DNA of 64,000 bases, from the NCBI RefSeq assembly GCF_000092065.1, contig NC_009362.1, positions 564,501 through 628,500 of the forward strand, read 5' to 3'. The notes beneath the pieces are model-generated. The model was not told the DNA's origin. It made no database searches and saw nothing but the letters and a program-made list of their open reading frames with translations. The stretch is from Ostreococcus lucimarinus CCE9901. Its lineage: Eukaryota > Chlorophyta > Mamiellophyceae > Mamiellales > Bathycoccaceae. A program made the position numbers and the translations under genes. Shown here in pieces: positions 44,054-54,200 of this stretch (its first letter is position 1; every line of letters begins with the position of its first letter).

Positions 44054-44486
44054 GCCCGCGGCGCCGTCGCACTGTCGCGCATGCACCGCTCGAGGCACTG
44101 ACTCGCGGTGACGCGCCACCACTTTACGATGACTGCACGAACTTGTCATCACAATATGAACGTTTACTTTTCCCGCCCGATACGTCCGACCGTCGCGCCG
44201 TCGCGTCGCCGGGGGCTCGGCGGGCGGCGCGCGAGCGGGTGATTGAACATCGTCGAGACGTATCGCGCCGCTCGCCCGCAACCCGTGTTACAGCATGATA
44301 CGAAACACCGTCGGTTACGAAAAAGAAACGAGCACGACGGGCATGTACGCGATCCGCGCGCGTCGTTTTACGGTCCGGACACTATCATACGATCCTTTAC
44401 ACACACTATCATACATTACAAGTGTTTTCGTCGCCCGCGGCGCGTTTTGTTCCCCGCGCGCCCGCGACGTGGACGCCGCCGCTCTG
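44054..44486. other. Intergenic region between alpha-tubulin and RsmH
   Basis: This 433 bp region between convergent genes carries no supported gene. It contains two copies of ACACTATCATAC (near 44378 and 44403) in an AT-richer patch that may mark 3' UTR or polyadenylation sequence. Confidence 0.5.
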
Positions 44487-45584
44487 CTACAACTTTTCGC
44501 ACACGCGCAGCTTCGCGCTCCGACTTCGCACGTTGACGTCGATCTCGGCGCTCGTCGGCACTTTGGGCTTACGCGTGATCAATTTCACGATTTTCGGCGG
44601 CGCCTCGGGTTGAGGCATGTATCGATTCACCTCCTCGCTCGGCGGTTCCGCGCGTCCCGCGAAGTGGCGAAACCGCCTCTTCACGATGGAATCCTCCAAA
44701 CTGTGAAACGATATGATGGCTAAACGTCCGCCCGGTCGCAGCGCCTCGATCGCGGCCGGAATGACGTCTTCGACGGCGCCCAACTCATCGTTCACCGCGA
44801 TTCGTATGCCTTGAAACGTGCGCGTGGCGGGATGAATCGACCCCCACTTCCCCGGCACGTTGCCGATGGCGTCCACGAGCTCGCGCGTCGTCCTAATCTC
44901 CTTCTCCGCCCGTCTCTCGCATATCCGTCTCGCCAACAATCGCCAGTGTTTTTCCTCGCCGTATTCGCGCAAAATCCTACCGATCTCTTCCTCCGGCCAC
45001 GCGTTGACGATTTCCTCCGCCGTCGTCGTCGCGCTCTCCCCCATGCGCATGTCCAGCGGTCCATCGTTCATGAACGAAAACCCACGCTCGGCGCGATCGA
45101 GGTGCATCGAGCTCACCCCGAGATCTAACACGACGCTGTCCACCCCGTCGACGTCGAGCGCTCTGAGCGCCTCGCGCATCCGTCTAAAATTCGCCTCCAC
45201 CAGACTCAACCGCAGCGTCGTCGTCGCCTCGTCGCCTCGCGTCGCCGCCCTCGCCCGCTCCAGCCTCGGCCTCGCCAGCGCGTGCGCCGACGCGTCGACG
45301 TCGAACCCGACGAAGTGTTCCATCTCCTCGTGCGCCTCGATCATCGCTCGCGCGTGTCCACCCGCGCCCAGCGTCCCGTCCACGTGCGTTCGCGCGCGCA
45401 CGTCCCTGAACGCCTCCAGCACCTCGTCCATCATCACGCTCGCGTGCGGCGCCCCCTCGTCGCGCGTCGTCGTCGCGCGTCGTCGCGCCGTCGGTTTCGC
45501 CGCGCCGAAGCGGCGGCGCGCGAAATCATCGCGTCGCGCGGCGCGCGCCGACGCGCGCGCGACGCGCGCGCCGCGCGGAAGCAT
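44487..45584 (-). CDS. RSMH: 16S rRNA (cytosine-N4)-methyltransferase RsmH/MraW, organellar
   Basis: From the ATG at 45584 the protein has 365 residues, with about 45 residues of Arg/Ala-rich presequence. Motifs of the family are complete: PHASVMMDEVLEAF, DGTLGAGGHARAM (SAM site), VVLDLGVSSMHLDRAERGFS, PLDMRMGES, TFQGIRIAVNDELGAVEDV and LAIISFHSLEDSIVKRRFR. In bacteria the enzyme methylates C1402 of 16S rRNA; algal copies act in plastids or mitochondria. The open frame extends to 47516, but that extension is antisense to the WDR76 gene and has no similarity, so the ATG at 45584 is used. The WDR76 start is 166 bp away, divergent. Confidence 0.93.
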   Translation of the reverse strand: MLPRGARVARASARAARRDDFARRRFGAAKPTARRRATTTRDEGAPHASVMMDEVLEAFRDVRARTHVDGTLGAGGHARAMIEAHEEMEHFVGFDVDASAHALARPRLERARAATRGDEATTTLRLSLVEANFRRMREALRALDVDGVDSVVLDLGVSSMHLDRAERGFSFMNDGPLDMRMGESATTTAEEIVNAWPEEEIGRILREYGEEKHWRLLARRICERRAEKEIRTTRELVDAIGNVPGKWGSIHPATRTFQGIRIAVNDELGAVEDVIPAAIEALRPGGRLAIISFHSLEDSIVKRRFRHFAGRAEPPSEEVNRYMPQPEAPPKIVKLITRKPKVPTSAEIDVNVRSRSAKLRVCEKL

Positions 45585-45749
45585 CGAAATCGCGCGCGCG
45601 CGTCGTCCTCTCTCGACGCGTCCGCGACGCGTCGCCGCGATCGTCGCGTCGCGGTCGCGAGTGCGGCGTCGACGTCGACGGATGGCCGGCCGCCGCACTC
45701 CGCGTCGCCCGGCGACGCGCGACGATCGCGGCGACGCGTCGAACGAGCG

Positions 45750-47378
45750 ATGCCGAGACCGCGTCGCGACGCGGCGCGCGCGATCCTGCGCGACGTCGAC
45801 GCGAACGCGACGACGAGCGACGCGGCGAGGGACGATTCGAAAGCGCCGAGCGGCGACGCGATGAAGACCGAGGCGGTGACGCGCGACGACGACGACGCGC
45901 GCGCGAACGACGATGGATCGAACGATGGACTCACGGCGTTCGAACGCGCGCGAGAGGCGCACATCGCGCGGAATAAGGCGAGGATGGAGGCGTTGAACAT
46001 CAACGCGCTGAGCGCGGGCGTCGGCGCGGCGTCTCGCGGGAGCGCGGCGTCGTCGCGAGGGATCACGGGGAAGCGAAATCGGGATAAAGCGAGCGCGCCG
46101 AGCGTGCCGACGCGACGGTCGAGCCGGGCGAGGAAGATCGCGCCGGAGTTGGCGAGCGGGGTGGATCGAGAGCGGCGCGACGGGACGGTGGTGCTCGCGA
46201 ACGGGGCGACGTATCATCCGAGCGGCGAACTCACGGCGGCGCCGACGAGGACGCGACCGAGCGGTGAGGTGGCGATGCGGAGTGAAAACGGGAGCGAGAA
46301 GACGGACGCGGCGTTCATCGAGGAGTTGAAGACGAAGATGGGGGCGCACGTCGGCGAGACGAAGGAGGCGAAGGAGGCGACGGCGAGCGTGCGAGAGATG
46401 ATCAAGAATAAGCTCACGCTGCGCGACGTGGACGTCGCGAAGTGCGTGCCCAAGGGTGTGACGCACTTGGACTTTTCCCCCGACGAGTCCATGCTTCTCG
46501 TGGCGTCGGGAGATAAGGAGGGACACATCGGTTTGTGGCGCGTCGATAAGACGACGTCGGAGGAGGAGGACGAGGACGACGGGGTGTTGTACTATAAAGC
46601 CCACGGGTCGTACATCTCGCACTGCAAATGGGGCCGCGGCGCCTTGCGAGGGAAGCTCTTCACGTGCGCGTACGACGGCGCGGTTCGCGTCCTCGATCCG
46701 CAAACCGGTTCGTTTCAGGAAACCGTCTACTCCGAGGAGGACGAATTCTCGGCGTGCGACCAATTCGCCGACGGCAACACCGCATTGGTGTGCGATAACG
46801 TCGGTAACTTGCATCAACTGGATCTGCGCGTGGGTAAATTCACGTCCCCGAGCCTGTCGATTCACGAGAAGAAGATCAACACCGTGCACATCGATCCCGG
46901 CAACGAGCACCGATTCGCCACTTCCACGAATCAGCTCGTCAGCGTCTGGGACGCGCGAAAGTTGAAAAAGAACGCCAAGTCCACGCACGATCTGGTCCAT
47001 CGAAAATCGTCCCAAGCGGCGTATTGGTGTCCCGACGGCTCCGGCGCGCTCCTCACGACGTGTTACGACGACGCCCTCCGCGTCTGGCACCCCGACCGAT
47101 CCGCCGCCGCGCCCACCGCCACCATCAAGCACAACAATCAAACCGGTCGTTGGGTCCTTCCCTTCCGCGCCGTCTGGTCCGCCGCCGGCGACGGCGTCTT
47201 GTGCGGTTCCATGACGCGTCAAGTCGAAATTTTCAACCCCGCCACCGGCGCGTCGCTCGCGCGTTACGCCTCTCCCGACCACATGACCGCCATCGCCAGT
47301 CGTCTGGCGTGTCATCGCTCGCTCAATTACGTCGCCGCCGGCACCGCGAGCGGTCGCGTGCACGTGTACCGCGCGTGA
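45750..47378 (+). CDS. WD40 protein of the WDR76/CMR1 family
   Basis: A 542-residue protein. The N-terminal 200 residues are charged, with TAFERAREAHIARNKARMEA and LNINALSAG, the family's conserved N-terminal segment, and RRSSRARKIAPEL. From about residue 230 a seven-blade beta-propeller follows, with recognisable blades THLDFSPDESMLLVASGDKE, IGLWRVD, DGAVRVLDPQTG, LVSVWDARKL, DALRVWHPDR and ASRLACHRSLNYVAAGTASG. Yeast Cmr1 and animal WDR76 bind damaged DNA and chromatin; the algal role is inferred. It is a single exon. The frame opens earlier at 45282, but that part overlaps RsmH in antisense and is Arg-rich without family similarity. Confidence 0.88.
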   Translation: MPRPRRDAARAILRDVDANATTSDAARDDSKAPSGDAMKTEAVTRDDDDARANDDGSNDGLTAFERAREAHIARNKARMEALNINALSAGVGAASRGSAASSRGITGKRNRDKASAPSVPTRRSSRARKIAPELASGVDRERRDGTVVLANGATYHPSGELTAAPTRTRPSGEVAMRSENGSEKTDAAFIEELKTKMGAHVGETKEAKEATASVREMIKNKLTLRDVDVAKCVPKGVTHLDFSPDESMLLVASGDKEGHIGLWRVDKTTSEEEDEDDGVLYYKAHGSYISHCKWGRGALRGKLFTCAYDGAVRVLDPQTGSFQETVYSEEDEFSACDQFADGNTALVCDNVGNLHQLDLRVGKFTSPSLSIHEKKINTVHIDPGNEHRFATSTNQLVSVWDARKLKKNAKSTHDLVHRKSSQAAYWCPDGSGALLTTCYDDALRVWHPDRSAAAPTATIKHNNQTGRWVLPFRAVWSAAGDGVLCGSMTRQVEIFNPATGASLARYASPDHMTAIASRLACHRSLNYVAAGTASGRVHVYRA

Positions 47379-47527
47379 GCGACTCGACGCGCGCTTCGCG
47401 CCTTCATTTAATCCACCTTCGCACTGTTTGCCATAGAGGCCCCCGTCGCGCGCTTTTTTTCCATGCCAAACCTCCACGCCAAACCTCGCCGCGCCGCAGC
47501 GCGCGTCCCCGCACACGCGCGCGCGCG

Positions 47528-48688
47528 ATGCGCACCGCGCCGACGATCGCGTCCGCGTCCGCCGCCGTCGCGCCGACGCGCGCGGCGCGACGCGCGAGCG
47601 CGCGACGGGACGCGAACGCGCGCGCGACGGCGCGACGGCGCGACGCGACGAGTCGCGCGCGACGCGACGCGACGACGCGCGCGATGCCGCGCGCGCAGGG
47701 CCCGATGCGAGGGCAACACCCGGTCGCGCCGCACGGCCCGCGATTTCACGAGTACGGCGGGTTCGACATCGATCCCGAGCTGCAGCACAGTCGAGTGTCG
47801 TACCTGCGCGAACGCGTCGAGGCGGTGACGAAGGAGTTCCCGAACGCGATCGGCATGGACGATTTCCTGTTCCGAACGGAGGTGATGCTGCGACGATTCG
47901 GGTTCACGACGGATAATTCCATCGCGCTGACGAGCCTGTGTCGGGACGAGATCACGTTTCCGCTGAAGAACGCCATCGACGACATTTTCGGATATTCGAT
48001 GGATTTGGACGGGTTGGGAGGGATCATCTCCGCGGGGACCACGGGGTTGGGGGCGGGATTGAGTCACTCGCCCACCGATCACTTGACCGGGAAGGAGCGG
48101 TACGTGCTGTTCGCCATGCCGCACATCGCGATCGACGCGGAAGGGCGCGTGGGGAGCATCGTGCGCGCGGGGCGTCGGGGACAGTCGTGCGCGTGCGGGG
48201 CGCTCGTGAAGATGCAACCGATGTTCAAGCAGTACAAAGAGGGCACGCTGGAGATGGGTTTGGACGAGGGCGGACACGACCCGCTCGATCCGGAGTTCTC
48301 CATCCTCACCAGGCGCTTGATCACCGCGGTGAACAAGGATGAAATCCCTGACAAAGGCTTGCCCCTCTCCGACGTCACGCGTCTCGCCGACCGCGTCATC
48401 CGTCGCGATCTCGACAAGCTCATCGGCGAGACCGTGGACGTGACCAAATCTGATTACGCCGTCGTCACCGGGATCCAAATCCACAGCACCGCCGCGAACA
48501 ACCGCACGTGGCATCCAGCCTTAGAATTTATCTCGCCGACGTCGATGTACGTCGTCAAGGACGGCGTTCGTCACGACATGGACGTCCTCGCCATCGATCC
48601 ACCGACGCCGCGGCAGCTGTTCCACATCGCCGGCGGCGAAGAGATCGCGGAGCTTCCATCGCCGAGGCGCTCTTGGCCCGGGCTCTGA
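47528..48688 (+). CDS. LCIB-type (theta-class) carbonic anhydrase-like protein
   Basis: A 386-residue protein; the first 55 are Arg/Ala-rich, suggesting plastid targeting. The body matches the low-CO2-inducible LCIB/LCIC family: FPNAIGMDDFLFRTEVMLRR and GFTTDNSIALTSLCRDEITF (Cys and Asp-Glu of the zinc site), LGGIISAGTTGLGAGLSHSP (His), ERYVLFAMPHIAID and GQSCACGALVK (Cys). LCIB-family proteins are zinc carbonic anhydrases in diatoms and Chlamydomonas and belong to the CO2-concentrating mechanism around the pyrenoid. All ligand positions of the family appear present, so activity is plausible. It follows WDR76 at 149 bp on the same strand. Confidence 0.85.
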   Translation: MRTAPTIASASAAVAPTRAARRASARRDANARATARRRDATSRARRDATTRAMPRAQGPMRGQHPVAPHGPRFHEYGGFDIDPELQHSRVSYLRERVEAVTKEFPNAIGMDDFLFRTEVMLRRFGFTTDNSIALTSLCRDEITFPLKNAIDDIFGYSMDLDGLGGIISAGTTGLGAGLSHSPTDHLTGKERYVLFAMPHIAIDAEGRVGSIVRAGRRGQSCACGALVKMQPMFKQYKEGTLEMGLDEGGHDPLDPEFSILTRRLITAVNKDEIPDKGLPLSDVTRLADRVIRRDLDKLIGETVDVTKSDYAVVTGIQIHSTAANNRTWHPALEFISPTSMYVVKDGVRHDMDVLAIDPPTPRQLFHIAGGEEIAELPSPRRSWPGL

Positions 48689-48786
48689 CGCCGCGTTCGC
48701 CTTCGCGTCTCGCTCGTCCGCGTCGCGTCGTTTATCAATCCAATTCCTAACCGTAGCCTCTCCGCATCCGCACTCTCGCGCGCGCC

Positions 48787-48791
48787 ATGCG

Positions 48792-48825
<34 letters not shown>

Positions 48826-50130
48826 GCGTCGCCGTCGTCGTCGACGCCGACCGGCGCGAGCGCGCTGCACGAGCGCCACATCGGATCGACGCGAACGCTC
48901 GCGGCGAAGCGCTACGCCGGCATCGTCCCCGGCGGCGTCGCCACGCGCATCGGACGCGAGCGCGAGAGCGCGCGAGACCGCGCGCTGAACTCTCGCGCCG
49001 AGGCGCTGCGAAAAGCGCTGCGAAATCGGACGGAGACGGCGACCGAGGGCGGGGACGCGCGCGCGACGGCGCGGTTGTACGAATACGCGAGCGTGCTGCA
49101 GGAACAAGCCGAACGATGCGAGAACCGAGGCGACGACGGCGCGCTGCGCGAGGAATTAACGCTCCGGGCGTGCGAAGCGTACGGTAGGGCGGCGGAGATG
49201 GACGGAGAGCGACACGGGGTGCTGTATAACTGGGGCATCGCGTTGGGCGACCGCGCGGAGCGAGCGACGACGCGAGGCGACGGAGACGCGGCGAGGAAAC
49301 TGTGGGACGAGGCGATAGATAAGTACGAAAGAGCGTCGAGAACGACGGCGAGCGGGACGGTGTCGACGCAGCAGGCGACGCAAGGGTTGAATAATCTCGG
49401 TTTGGCGTATCAGAGTCGCGCGGCGTGCGTGGATTTCGAACGCGCGGCGAAGAGTTTGGAGGCGACGCAGAGGGCTCGAGAGGAGCGCGTGCGGTCGCTC
49501 AGCGCGGGTGTGCGCAAGTTTCGACGCGCGCTCAGACTCGATCCGAGTTTCGATCGCGCGGCGTATAATTTAGGCACCGCCGTGTACGCGCTGAGCGTCG
49601 AGTACGCGTCGATGGCGCGCTTGTACCCGCAAGACGCGTCGCTCGCACCGTTGTCCAAGGACTACGCCGTCGCCGCCGCCATTTACGTCGGCTTAGCGCT
49701 CGCCAACGAGCCGCACAACGACGTCTACGCCACCTCCCACGGCATCGTCAAGCACTTCGTCCCGTCGCCGCGCGTCTTCGACGAGCGCTTCCTCTTCGCC
49801 TCCGACGACGCCCCTCCCGACGACGTCCTCGACGTCCGTCTCGTCCTCGACGCCCACTCCCTCCGCGCGTATTCCGACGCCGATCCCTCCGTCCCCGTCC
49901 TGGACGTCCCCCTCGCCGCGATCGCGTCCTTCGAGCCCGTCGAGGACGCGTCGCTCGCGTCGGGCGTCGCCCGCGCCCTCCTCGGCGTCGTCGATCCCGA
50001 CGTCCCCCAGCGCCTCTTCGCGTGTCCCAATCCCCGCGTTCGCGACAGGGTCATCGACGCCGTCGTTCTCGCGCGAGATTTAGCGCGCCGCCGACGCGAG
50101 GCCGACGTTCGCGCCGCCTTCGCGTCGTGA
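48787..50130 (+). CDS. TPR-repeat protein of plant/algal type, unknown function
   Basis: A 447-residue protein. After an Asp/Ala repeat start (MRADADADADADAG), the N-terminal half has TPR-like helices: RLYEYASVLQEQAERCENR, YGRAAEMDGERHGVLYNWGI, LWDEAIDKYERASRT, GLNNLGLAYQSRAAC and KFRRALRLDPSFDRAAYNLG. The C-terminal 130 residues (LDVRLVLDAHSLRAYSD; VLDVPLAAIASFEPVE; RDRVIDAVVLARDLARRR) look like a PH-type sandwich, similar to the tail of some plant TPR proteins. No targeting peptide is clear. Function is not assigned. The gene is followed by 334 bp before the next. Confidence 0.75.
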
Positions 50131-50464
50131 GCCTTCGCGCGCCTGTCGGCGAGATCTTTCAATCGGTCAATCGTATGGCGTTTCAGTCTCGACTCGATTT
50201 TGTCGCAAAAAGTGCACTTTTTCGCCCATGCCATTCCGCGATCGTCGAGGACGCGTCCGTCGATCGTCGCGTCGTCACCGCGCGACGCGCGCTCGAGCGC
50301 GAGACGCGCGCGACCGAGCCCGCGCGCGCGCGACCGCGAGACCGCGAGGACGCGCGCGCGACGACGACGACGACGAGGGTCGGACGAGGGTCGCGCGGGG
50401 ACGCCGACGACGACGCGACGCGACGCGCGACGACGCACGCGACGCGACGGCGGACGCGCATACG
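50131..50464. other. Intergenic region between TPR protein and hypothetical protein
   Basis: This 334 bp stretch starts AT-richer (50150-50225, probably the 3' UTR of the TPR gene) and then becomes GC-rich and Arg-coding on both strands. A minus-strand stretch near 50227-50120 would encode MAWAKKCTFCDKIESRLKRH but continues into antisense of the TPR gene; I do not accept it as a gene. Confidence 0.45.
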
Positions 50465-51040
50465 ATGGTGTTTGGATTCGGGAAGCGCGCGAGCGCGCTG
50501 ACGGCGGCGATCGAGACGCGCGAGGCGAGCGCGAGCGCGAGGACGAGCGAGGACGGCGCGAGGGGGGGCGACGCGTCGGCGTCGGGACGCGCGAGGGACG
50601 CGTCGACGAGCGAGCGGTCCGGGAATTACGGAAGCTCGAGTCACGGCGGCCACGGACGGGAGATGATGTACGACGCCGACGAGGCGCGGACGTTCGGGCG
50701 ACAACACGGAAGCACGGAGGTTTTGAGCGCGCTGACGACGGAGGAGGCGCGGACGATTCCGGCGCGGGCGATCGCGGTGCACGCGGGGGAAAAGAGCGAG
50801 AGCTACGTGCGAGGCGAGGACGGGGAGCTTTACGAGATGATGGCGTGTGGGAGGACGCGGACGCGCGCGCACGCGCCGTCGTCGCCGAGAGCGGTGGTGA
50901 CGGTGCATAGCTCGGAGGTTAACGAAGACGCGGGGGCCATCGGCGCCGCGGGGCGGAGGTATCGAGGGTCGTTCAACTCTCTTCTCTTGCTCGAGGCGCA
51001 AGAGTTGAGCACCGGACGGGCATCCTCGGCGAGTGGGTGA
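50465..51040 (+). CDS. Hypothetical Ser/Ala-rich protein
   Basis: A 191-residue protein with no recognised domain. The N-terminus MVFGFGKRASALTAAIETRE is followed by a Ser/Gly/Ala-rich segment (about 30-70) and then a more ordered part: MYDADEARTFGRQHGSTEVL, SALTTEEARTIPARAIAVHAG and VTVHSSEVNEDAG. It ends NSLLLLEAQELSTGRASSAS. The composition after residue 68 is less biased than surrounding shadow frames, which supports a real gene. Upstream frames starting at 50228 are Arg/Asp-rich and are not used. Confidence 0.5.
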   Translation: MVFGFGKRASALTAAIETREASASARTSEDGARGGDASASGRARDASTSERSGNYGSSSHGGHGREMMYDADEARTFGRQHGSTEVLSALTTEEARTIPARAIAVHAGEKSESYVRGEDGELYEMMACGRTRTRAHAPSSPRAVVTVHSSEVNEDAGAIGAAGRRYRGSFNSLLLLEAQELSTGRASSASG

Positions 51041-51266
51041 GCGGGTAATAACGCGTAATACATCGCGCGCGCGCGAGATCGGCGTCGACGCCGATTTCGC
51101 GCGGCGCGCACATTTTTGAACGAGTTGAGTATTCTTAGTATCCGCCTTTGGAATTTTTGTGATTCATGAAACGACGTGTATAACCATGACTAAAGGATCT
51201 TATGTGCGATCATTAACAACGTGTGCCAGCGCGATACGGGGGTGGCGTGCGATACGCGCGCGGCGC

Positions 51267-54200
51267 TCACTTGGCGACGAGCGCCTGCATTTGTTCGATG
51301 CGAGATCGAACGACGGCGAGTTGCTCTTGCAACTCGCTCAACTCCTTCTGCGCTTTTTCTACGACCGCCGCGGGGGCTTTGTCGACGAACGCGGGCGAGT
51401 TGACGCGATCAGCCAGCCCATCGATTTCCTTTTGCATCTTTGTCTCTTGCTTCGTGAGGCGGGCGATTTCTTTAACCGGATCCGCGAGACCCGCGAGCGG
51501 CAAGTACACCTCCAGGCTTTCGTTGACGATGATTTGAACGAAATTCTCCGGCGCGCTCGCGACTTCGGTGGGTGGCGCGCTCGCGACGGACGTTTGCTCG
51601 GCGTCTAAACGCGCGAGCGTGGCGATAAGATTCAACTCGGCGCTGTACGCCGCGTTCGCTTCGGCATCCGTCGCTACGATGACGGCGGGAATACGCTTCG
51701 CCGGCTCCACCGAGTACTCGGCGCGCGCGTTGCGAATACGCGTGACGATCGATTGTAAGTTTTCAAACGTCGACACTGCGGATTTGTCCACGTAAGCTTC
51801 AAGCGCGGGCCAGTCTTGGCCTATCAACGCCTCGCCGCGATGCGGAAGCGCTTGCCAAACTTCCTCCGTCACGTACGGCACGAATGGGTGGAGCAATCGA
51901 AGCGTTTGATCCAAAACGTACAGCGTCACCGCTTTGGTGACTCGCGCGGCGTCGGCATCGTCTCCGTACGTGCGACTTTTAGCGCCTTCAATGAACCAAT
52001 CGGCAAAGGAGTCGTAGAAGAACGTGTACGTCGATCTACCAGCCTCACCAAAGTCGTACTTGTCTTGCGCGGCGGTGACGTGATCCACCGTCGCGTTCAA
52101 TTTGCTCACGATCCAACGCTCGGCGAGCGGAAGCTCGGCAATTGACGCTTCATCGGCGCAAAGCGCAGCACCTTCGTCGACGAGCGCCATGCGCTCATCG
52201 TCTGTCATGTCCTCCATACTATACAGCACAAACTTACCGGCGTTCCAAATCTTGTTGGTGAAGTTTCTGTTCGACGCCAAACGTTCGAGGTTCAAGTTCA
52301 AGTCTTGACCGGGCGTGGTGCCGGTGGCGAGCGTGAATCGTAAAGCGTCGCAGCCTTGCTCAGCGATGACGCCTAACGGATCCACGACGTTACCAAGCGA
52401 TTTGCTCATTTTGCGACCTTGCGAATCGCGGACGAGGCCGTGGAGAAAGACAGTGTGGAAGGGTAATTTCCCCGTCATCCCGTACGACATCATGATCATA
52501 CGCGCCACCCAAAAGAATAAAATATCGTGCCCAGTCTCAAGCACGCTCGCCGGAAAGAAATTTTTCATGTCAGGAGCTTCTTCGTTGGGCCACCCACACG
52601 TGCTGAACGGCCACAGACCAGAAGAAAACCAAGTGTCGAGCACGTCTTCTTCACGGTACAACACGACGTTTTCGCCGTATTGCGCCTTCGCTTTTTCTGC
52701 GGCGTCGGCGTCATTTCGCGCCACTACGTATCGCTTATTCGTGCCTTTACCTTCCCCCTCTCTCGCACGCGCGAGATCTTCTTCAGAATCGTGCACGTAC
52801 CACACTGGGATTTGATGACCCCACCACAGCTGTCTCGAGATGCACCAATCTCGGATATCCGTCAACCAAGACTTGTAAATTTTCTCAAAACGCTGCGGGA
52901 TGATGGTGAGTTCGCCAGTCTCCACAGCCTTCAGCGAGGGCTCCGCCATGGTTTCCATCTTACAGAACCATTGCTCAGAAACAATTGGTTCGATGATTTC
53001 GCCACCCCGCTGCGAGCGAGGCACGCGGTTCGTATACGGCTCCGCCTTGATTGCTAAACCTTCCGCCTCCATATCCGCCCAGAGTTGCTTTCGGCAATCC
53101 GCGCGATCGATGCCGGCATACTTGCCGCAGTTAGAGTTCATGGAACCATCTTTGTTCATAATATTGATCAAATCCAAGCCCACACGCTTGCCGATTTCGT
53201 AATCATTCGGGTCGTGTCCCGGCGTGATCTTCAACGCCCCCGTGCCGAATTCCATGTCCACGTACGAGTCGCCGATGATGGGCACGGTGCGACCGTTGGT
53301 GAAGGGCACGACGCATCTCTTCCCGATCATGTGCTTGAAGCGATCGTCTTCTGGGTTGACCGCGACTGCAGTGTCACCAAGAATCGTTTCCGGACGCGTC
53401 GTTGCCACCGGAAGGTAGTCGTCCGCGCCGCCGCCCTCGACCGGGTACTTGAAAAAGTACAACGTCCCCGGCTCTTCGGTGTACTCGACCTCCAAGTCAC
53501 TCACCGCGGTTTGCAACTTCGGCGCCCAGTTCACCATGTAGGTTCCTTTATAAATGAGACCGCGATCGTGCAGCGTGATGAATGCCTCGAGCACGCTCTC
53601 AGATAACCCCTCGTCGAGCGTAAATCTCTCGCGAGACCAATCGCAAGACGCCCCCAACCTCTTAATCTGCTGCTGAATCCGTCCCCCATACTCGGCCTTC
53701 CACTCCCACACTCGCTCCACGAACTCATCGCGCGTCATATCCGTTCGTTTCACTCCCTCGCTCTCTAACTTTCTCTCCACGACCAATTGCGTGGCGATGC
53801 CCGCGTGGTCCGTCCCCGGCAGCCACAGCGTCTTGCGACCACGCATTCGCGCGCTTCGAGTCATCACGTCCTGCAGCGTCACGAACATCGCGTGTCCCAT
53901 GTGCAGCGCTCCCGTGACATTCGGTGGCGGCATCGGGATCACGAACGGCGGTCCCGTGGCCGTCTCATCGTTCGGGGCAAAGTATCCGCGCGACTCCCAC
54001 CACTCGTACAGGTTTTCCTCCACGTTTTGGTGCTCAAAGTTCTTCGGCAGGTCTCCGTGTCGTTTTCCGGGCTTGGGCATAGTTTTCATCGTCGCGCACG
54101 ACGGATACGACGTCGTCGCGCGCGTTCGCACCGCGATTCGCGCCCCGCACGTCCGCGCAGACGGTATCGTCGGCGCATTTCTGTCCGTCACTGGGGTGGC

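Noticed and set aside
45585-47516. N-terminal extension of the RsmH frame on the minus strand
   Set aside because: It is antisense to WDR76, which has a clear propeller, and shows no similarity to RsmH.
50120-50230. Minus-strand peptide beginning MAWAKKCTFCDKIESRLKRH
   Set aside because: Only about 40 residues look ordered; the frame then runs antisense through the TPR gene. One CxxC is not enough to support a gene; it is probably 3' UTR antisense.
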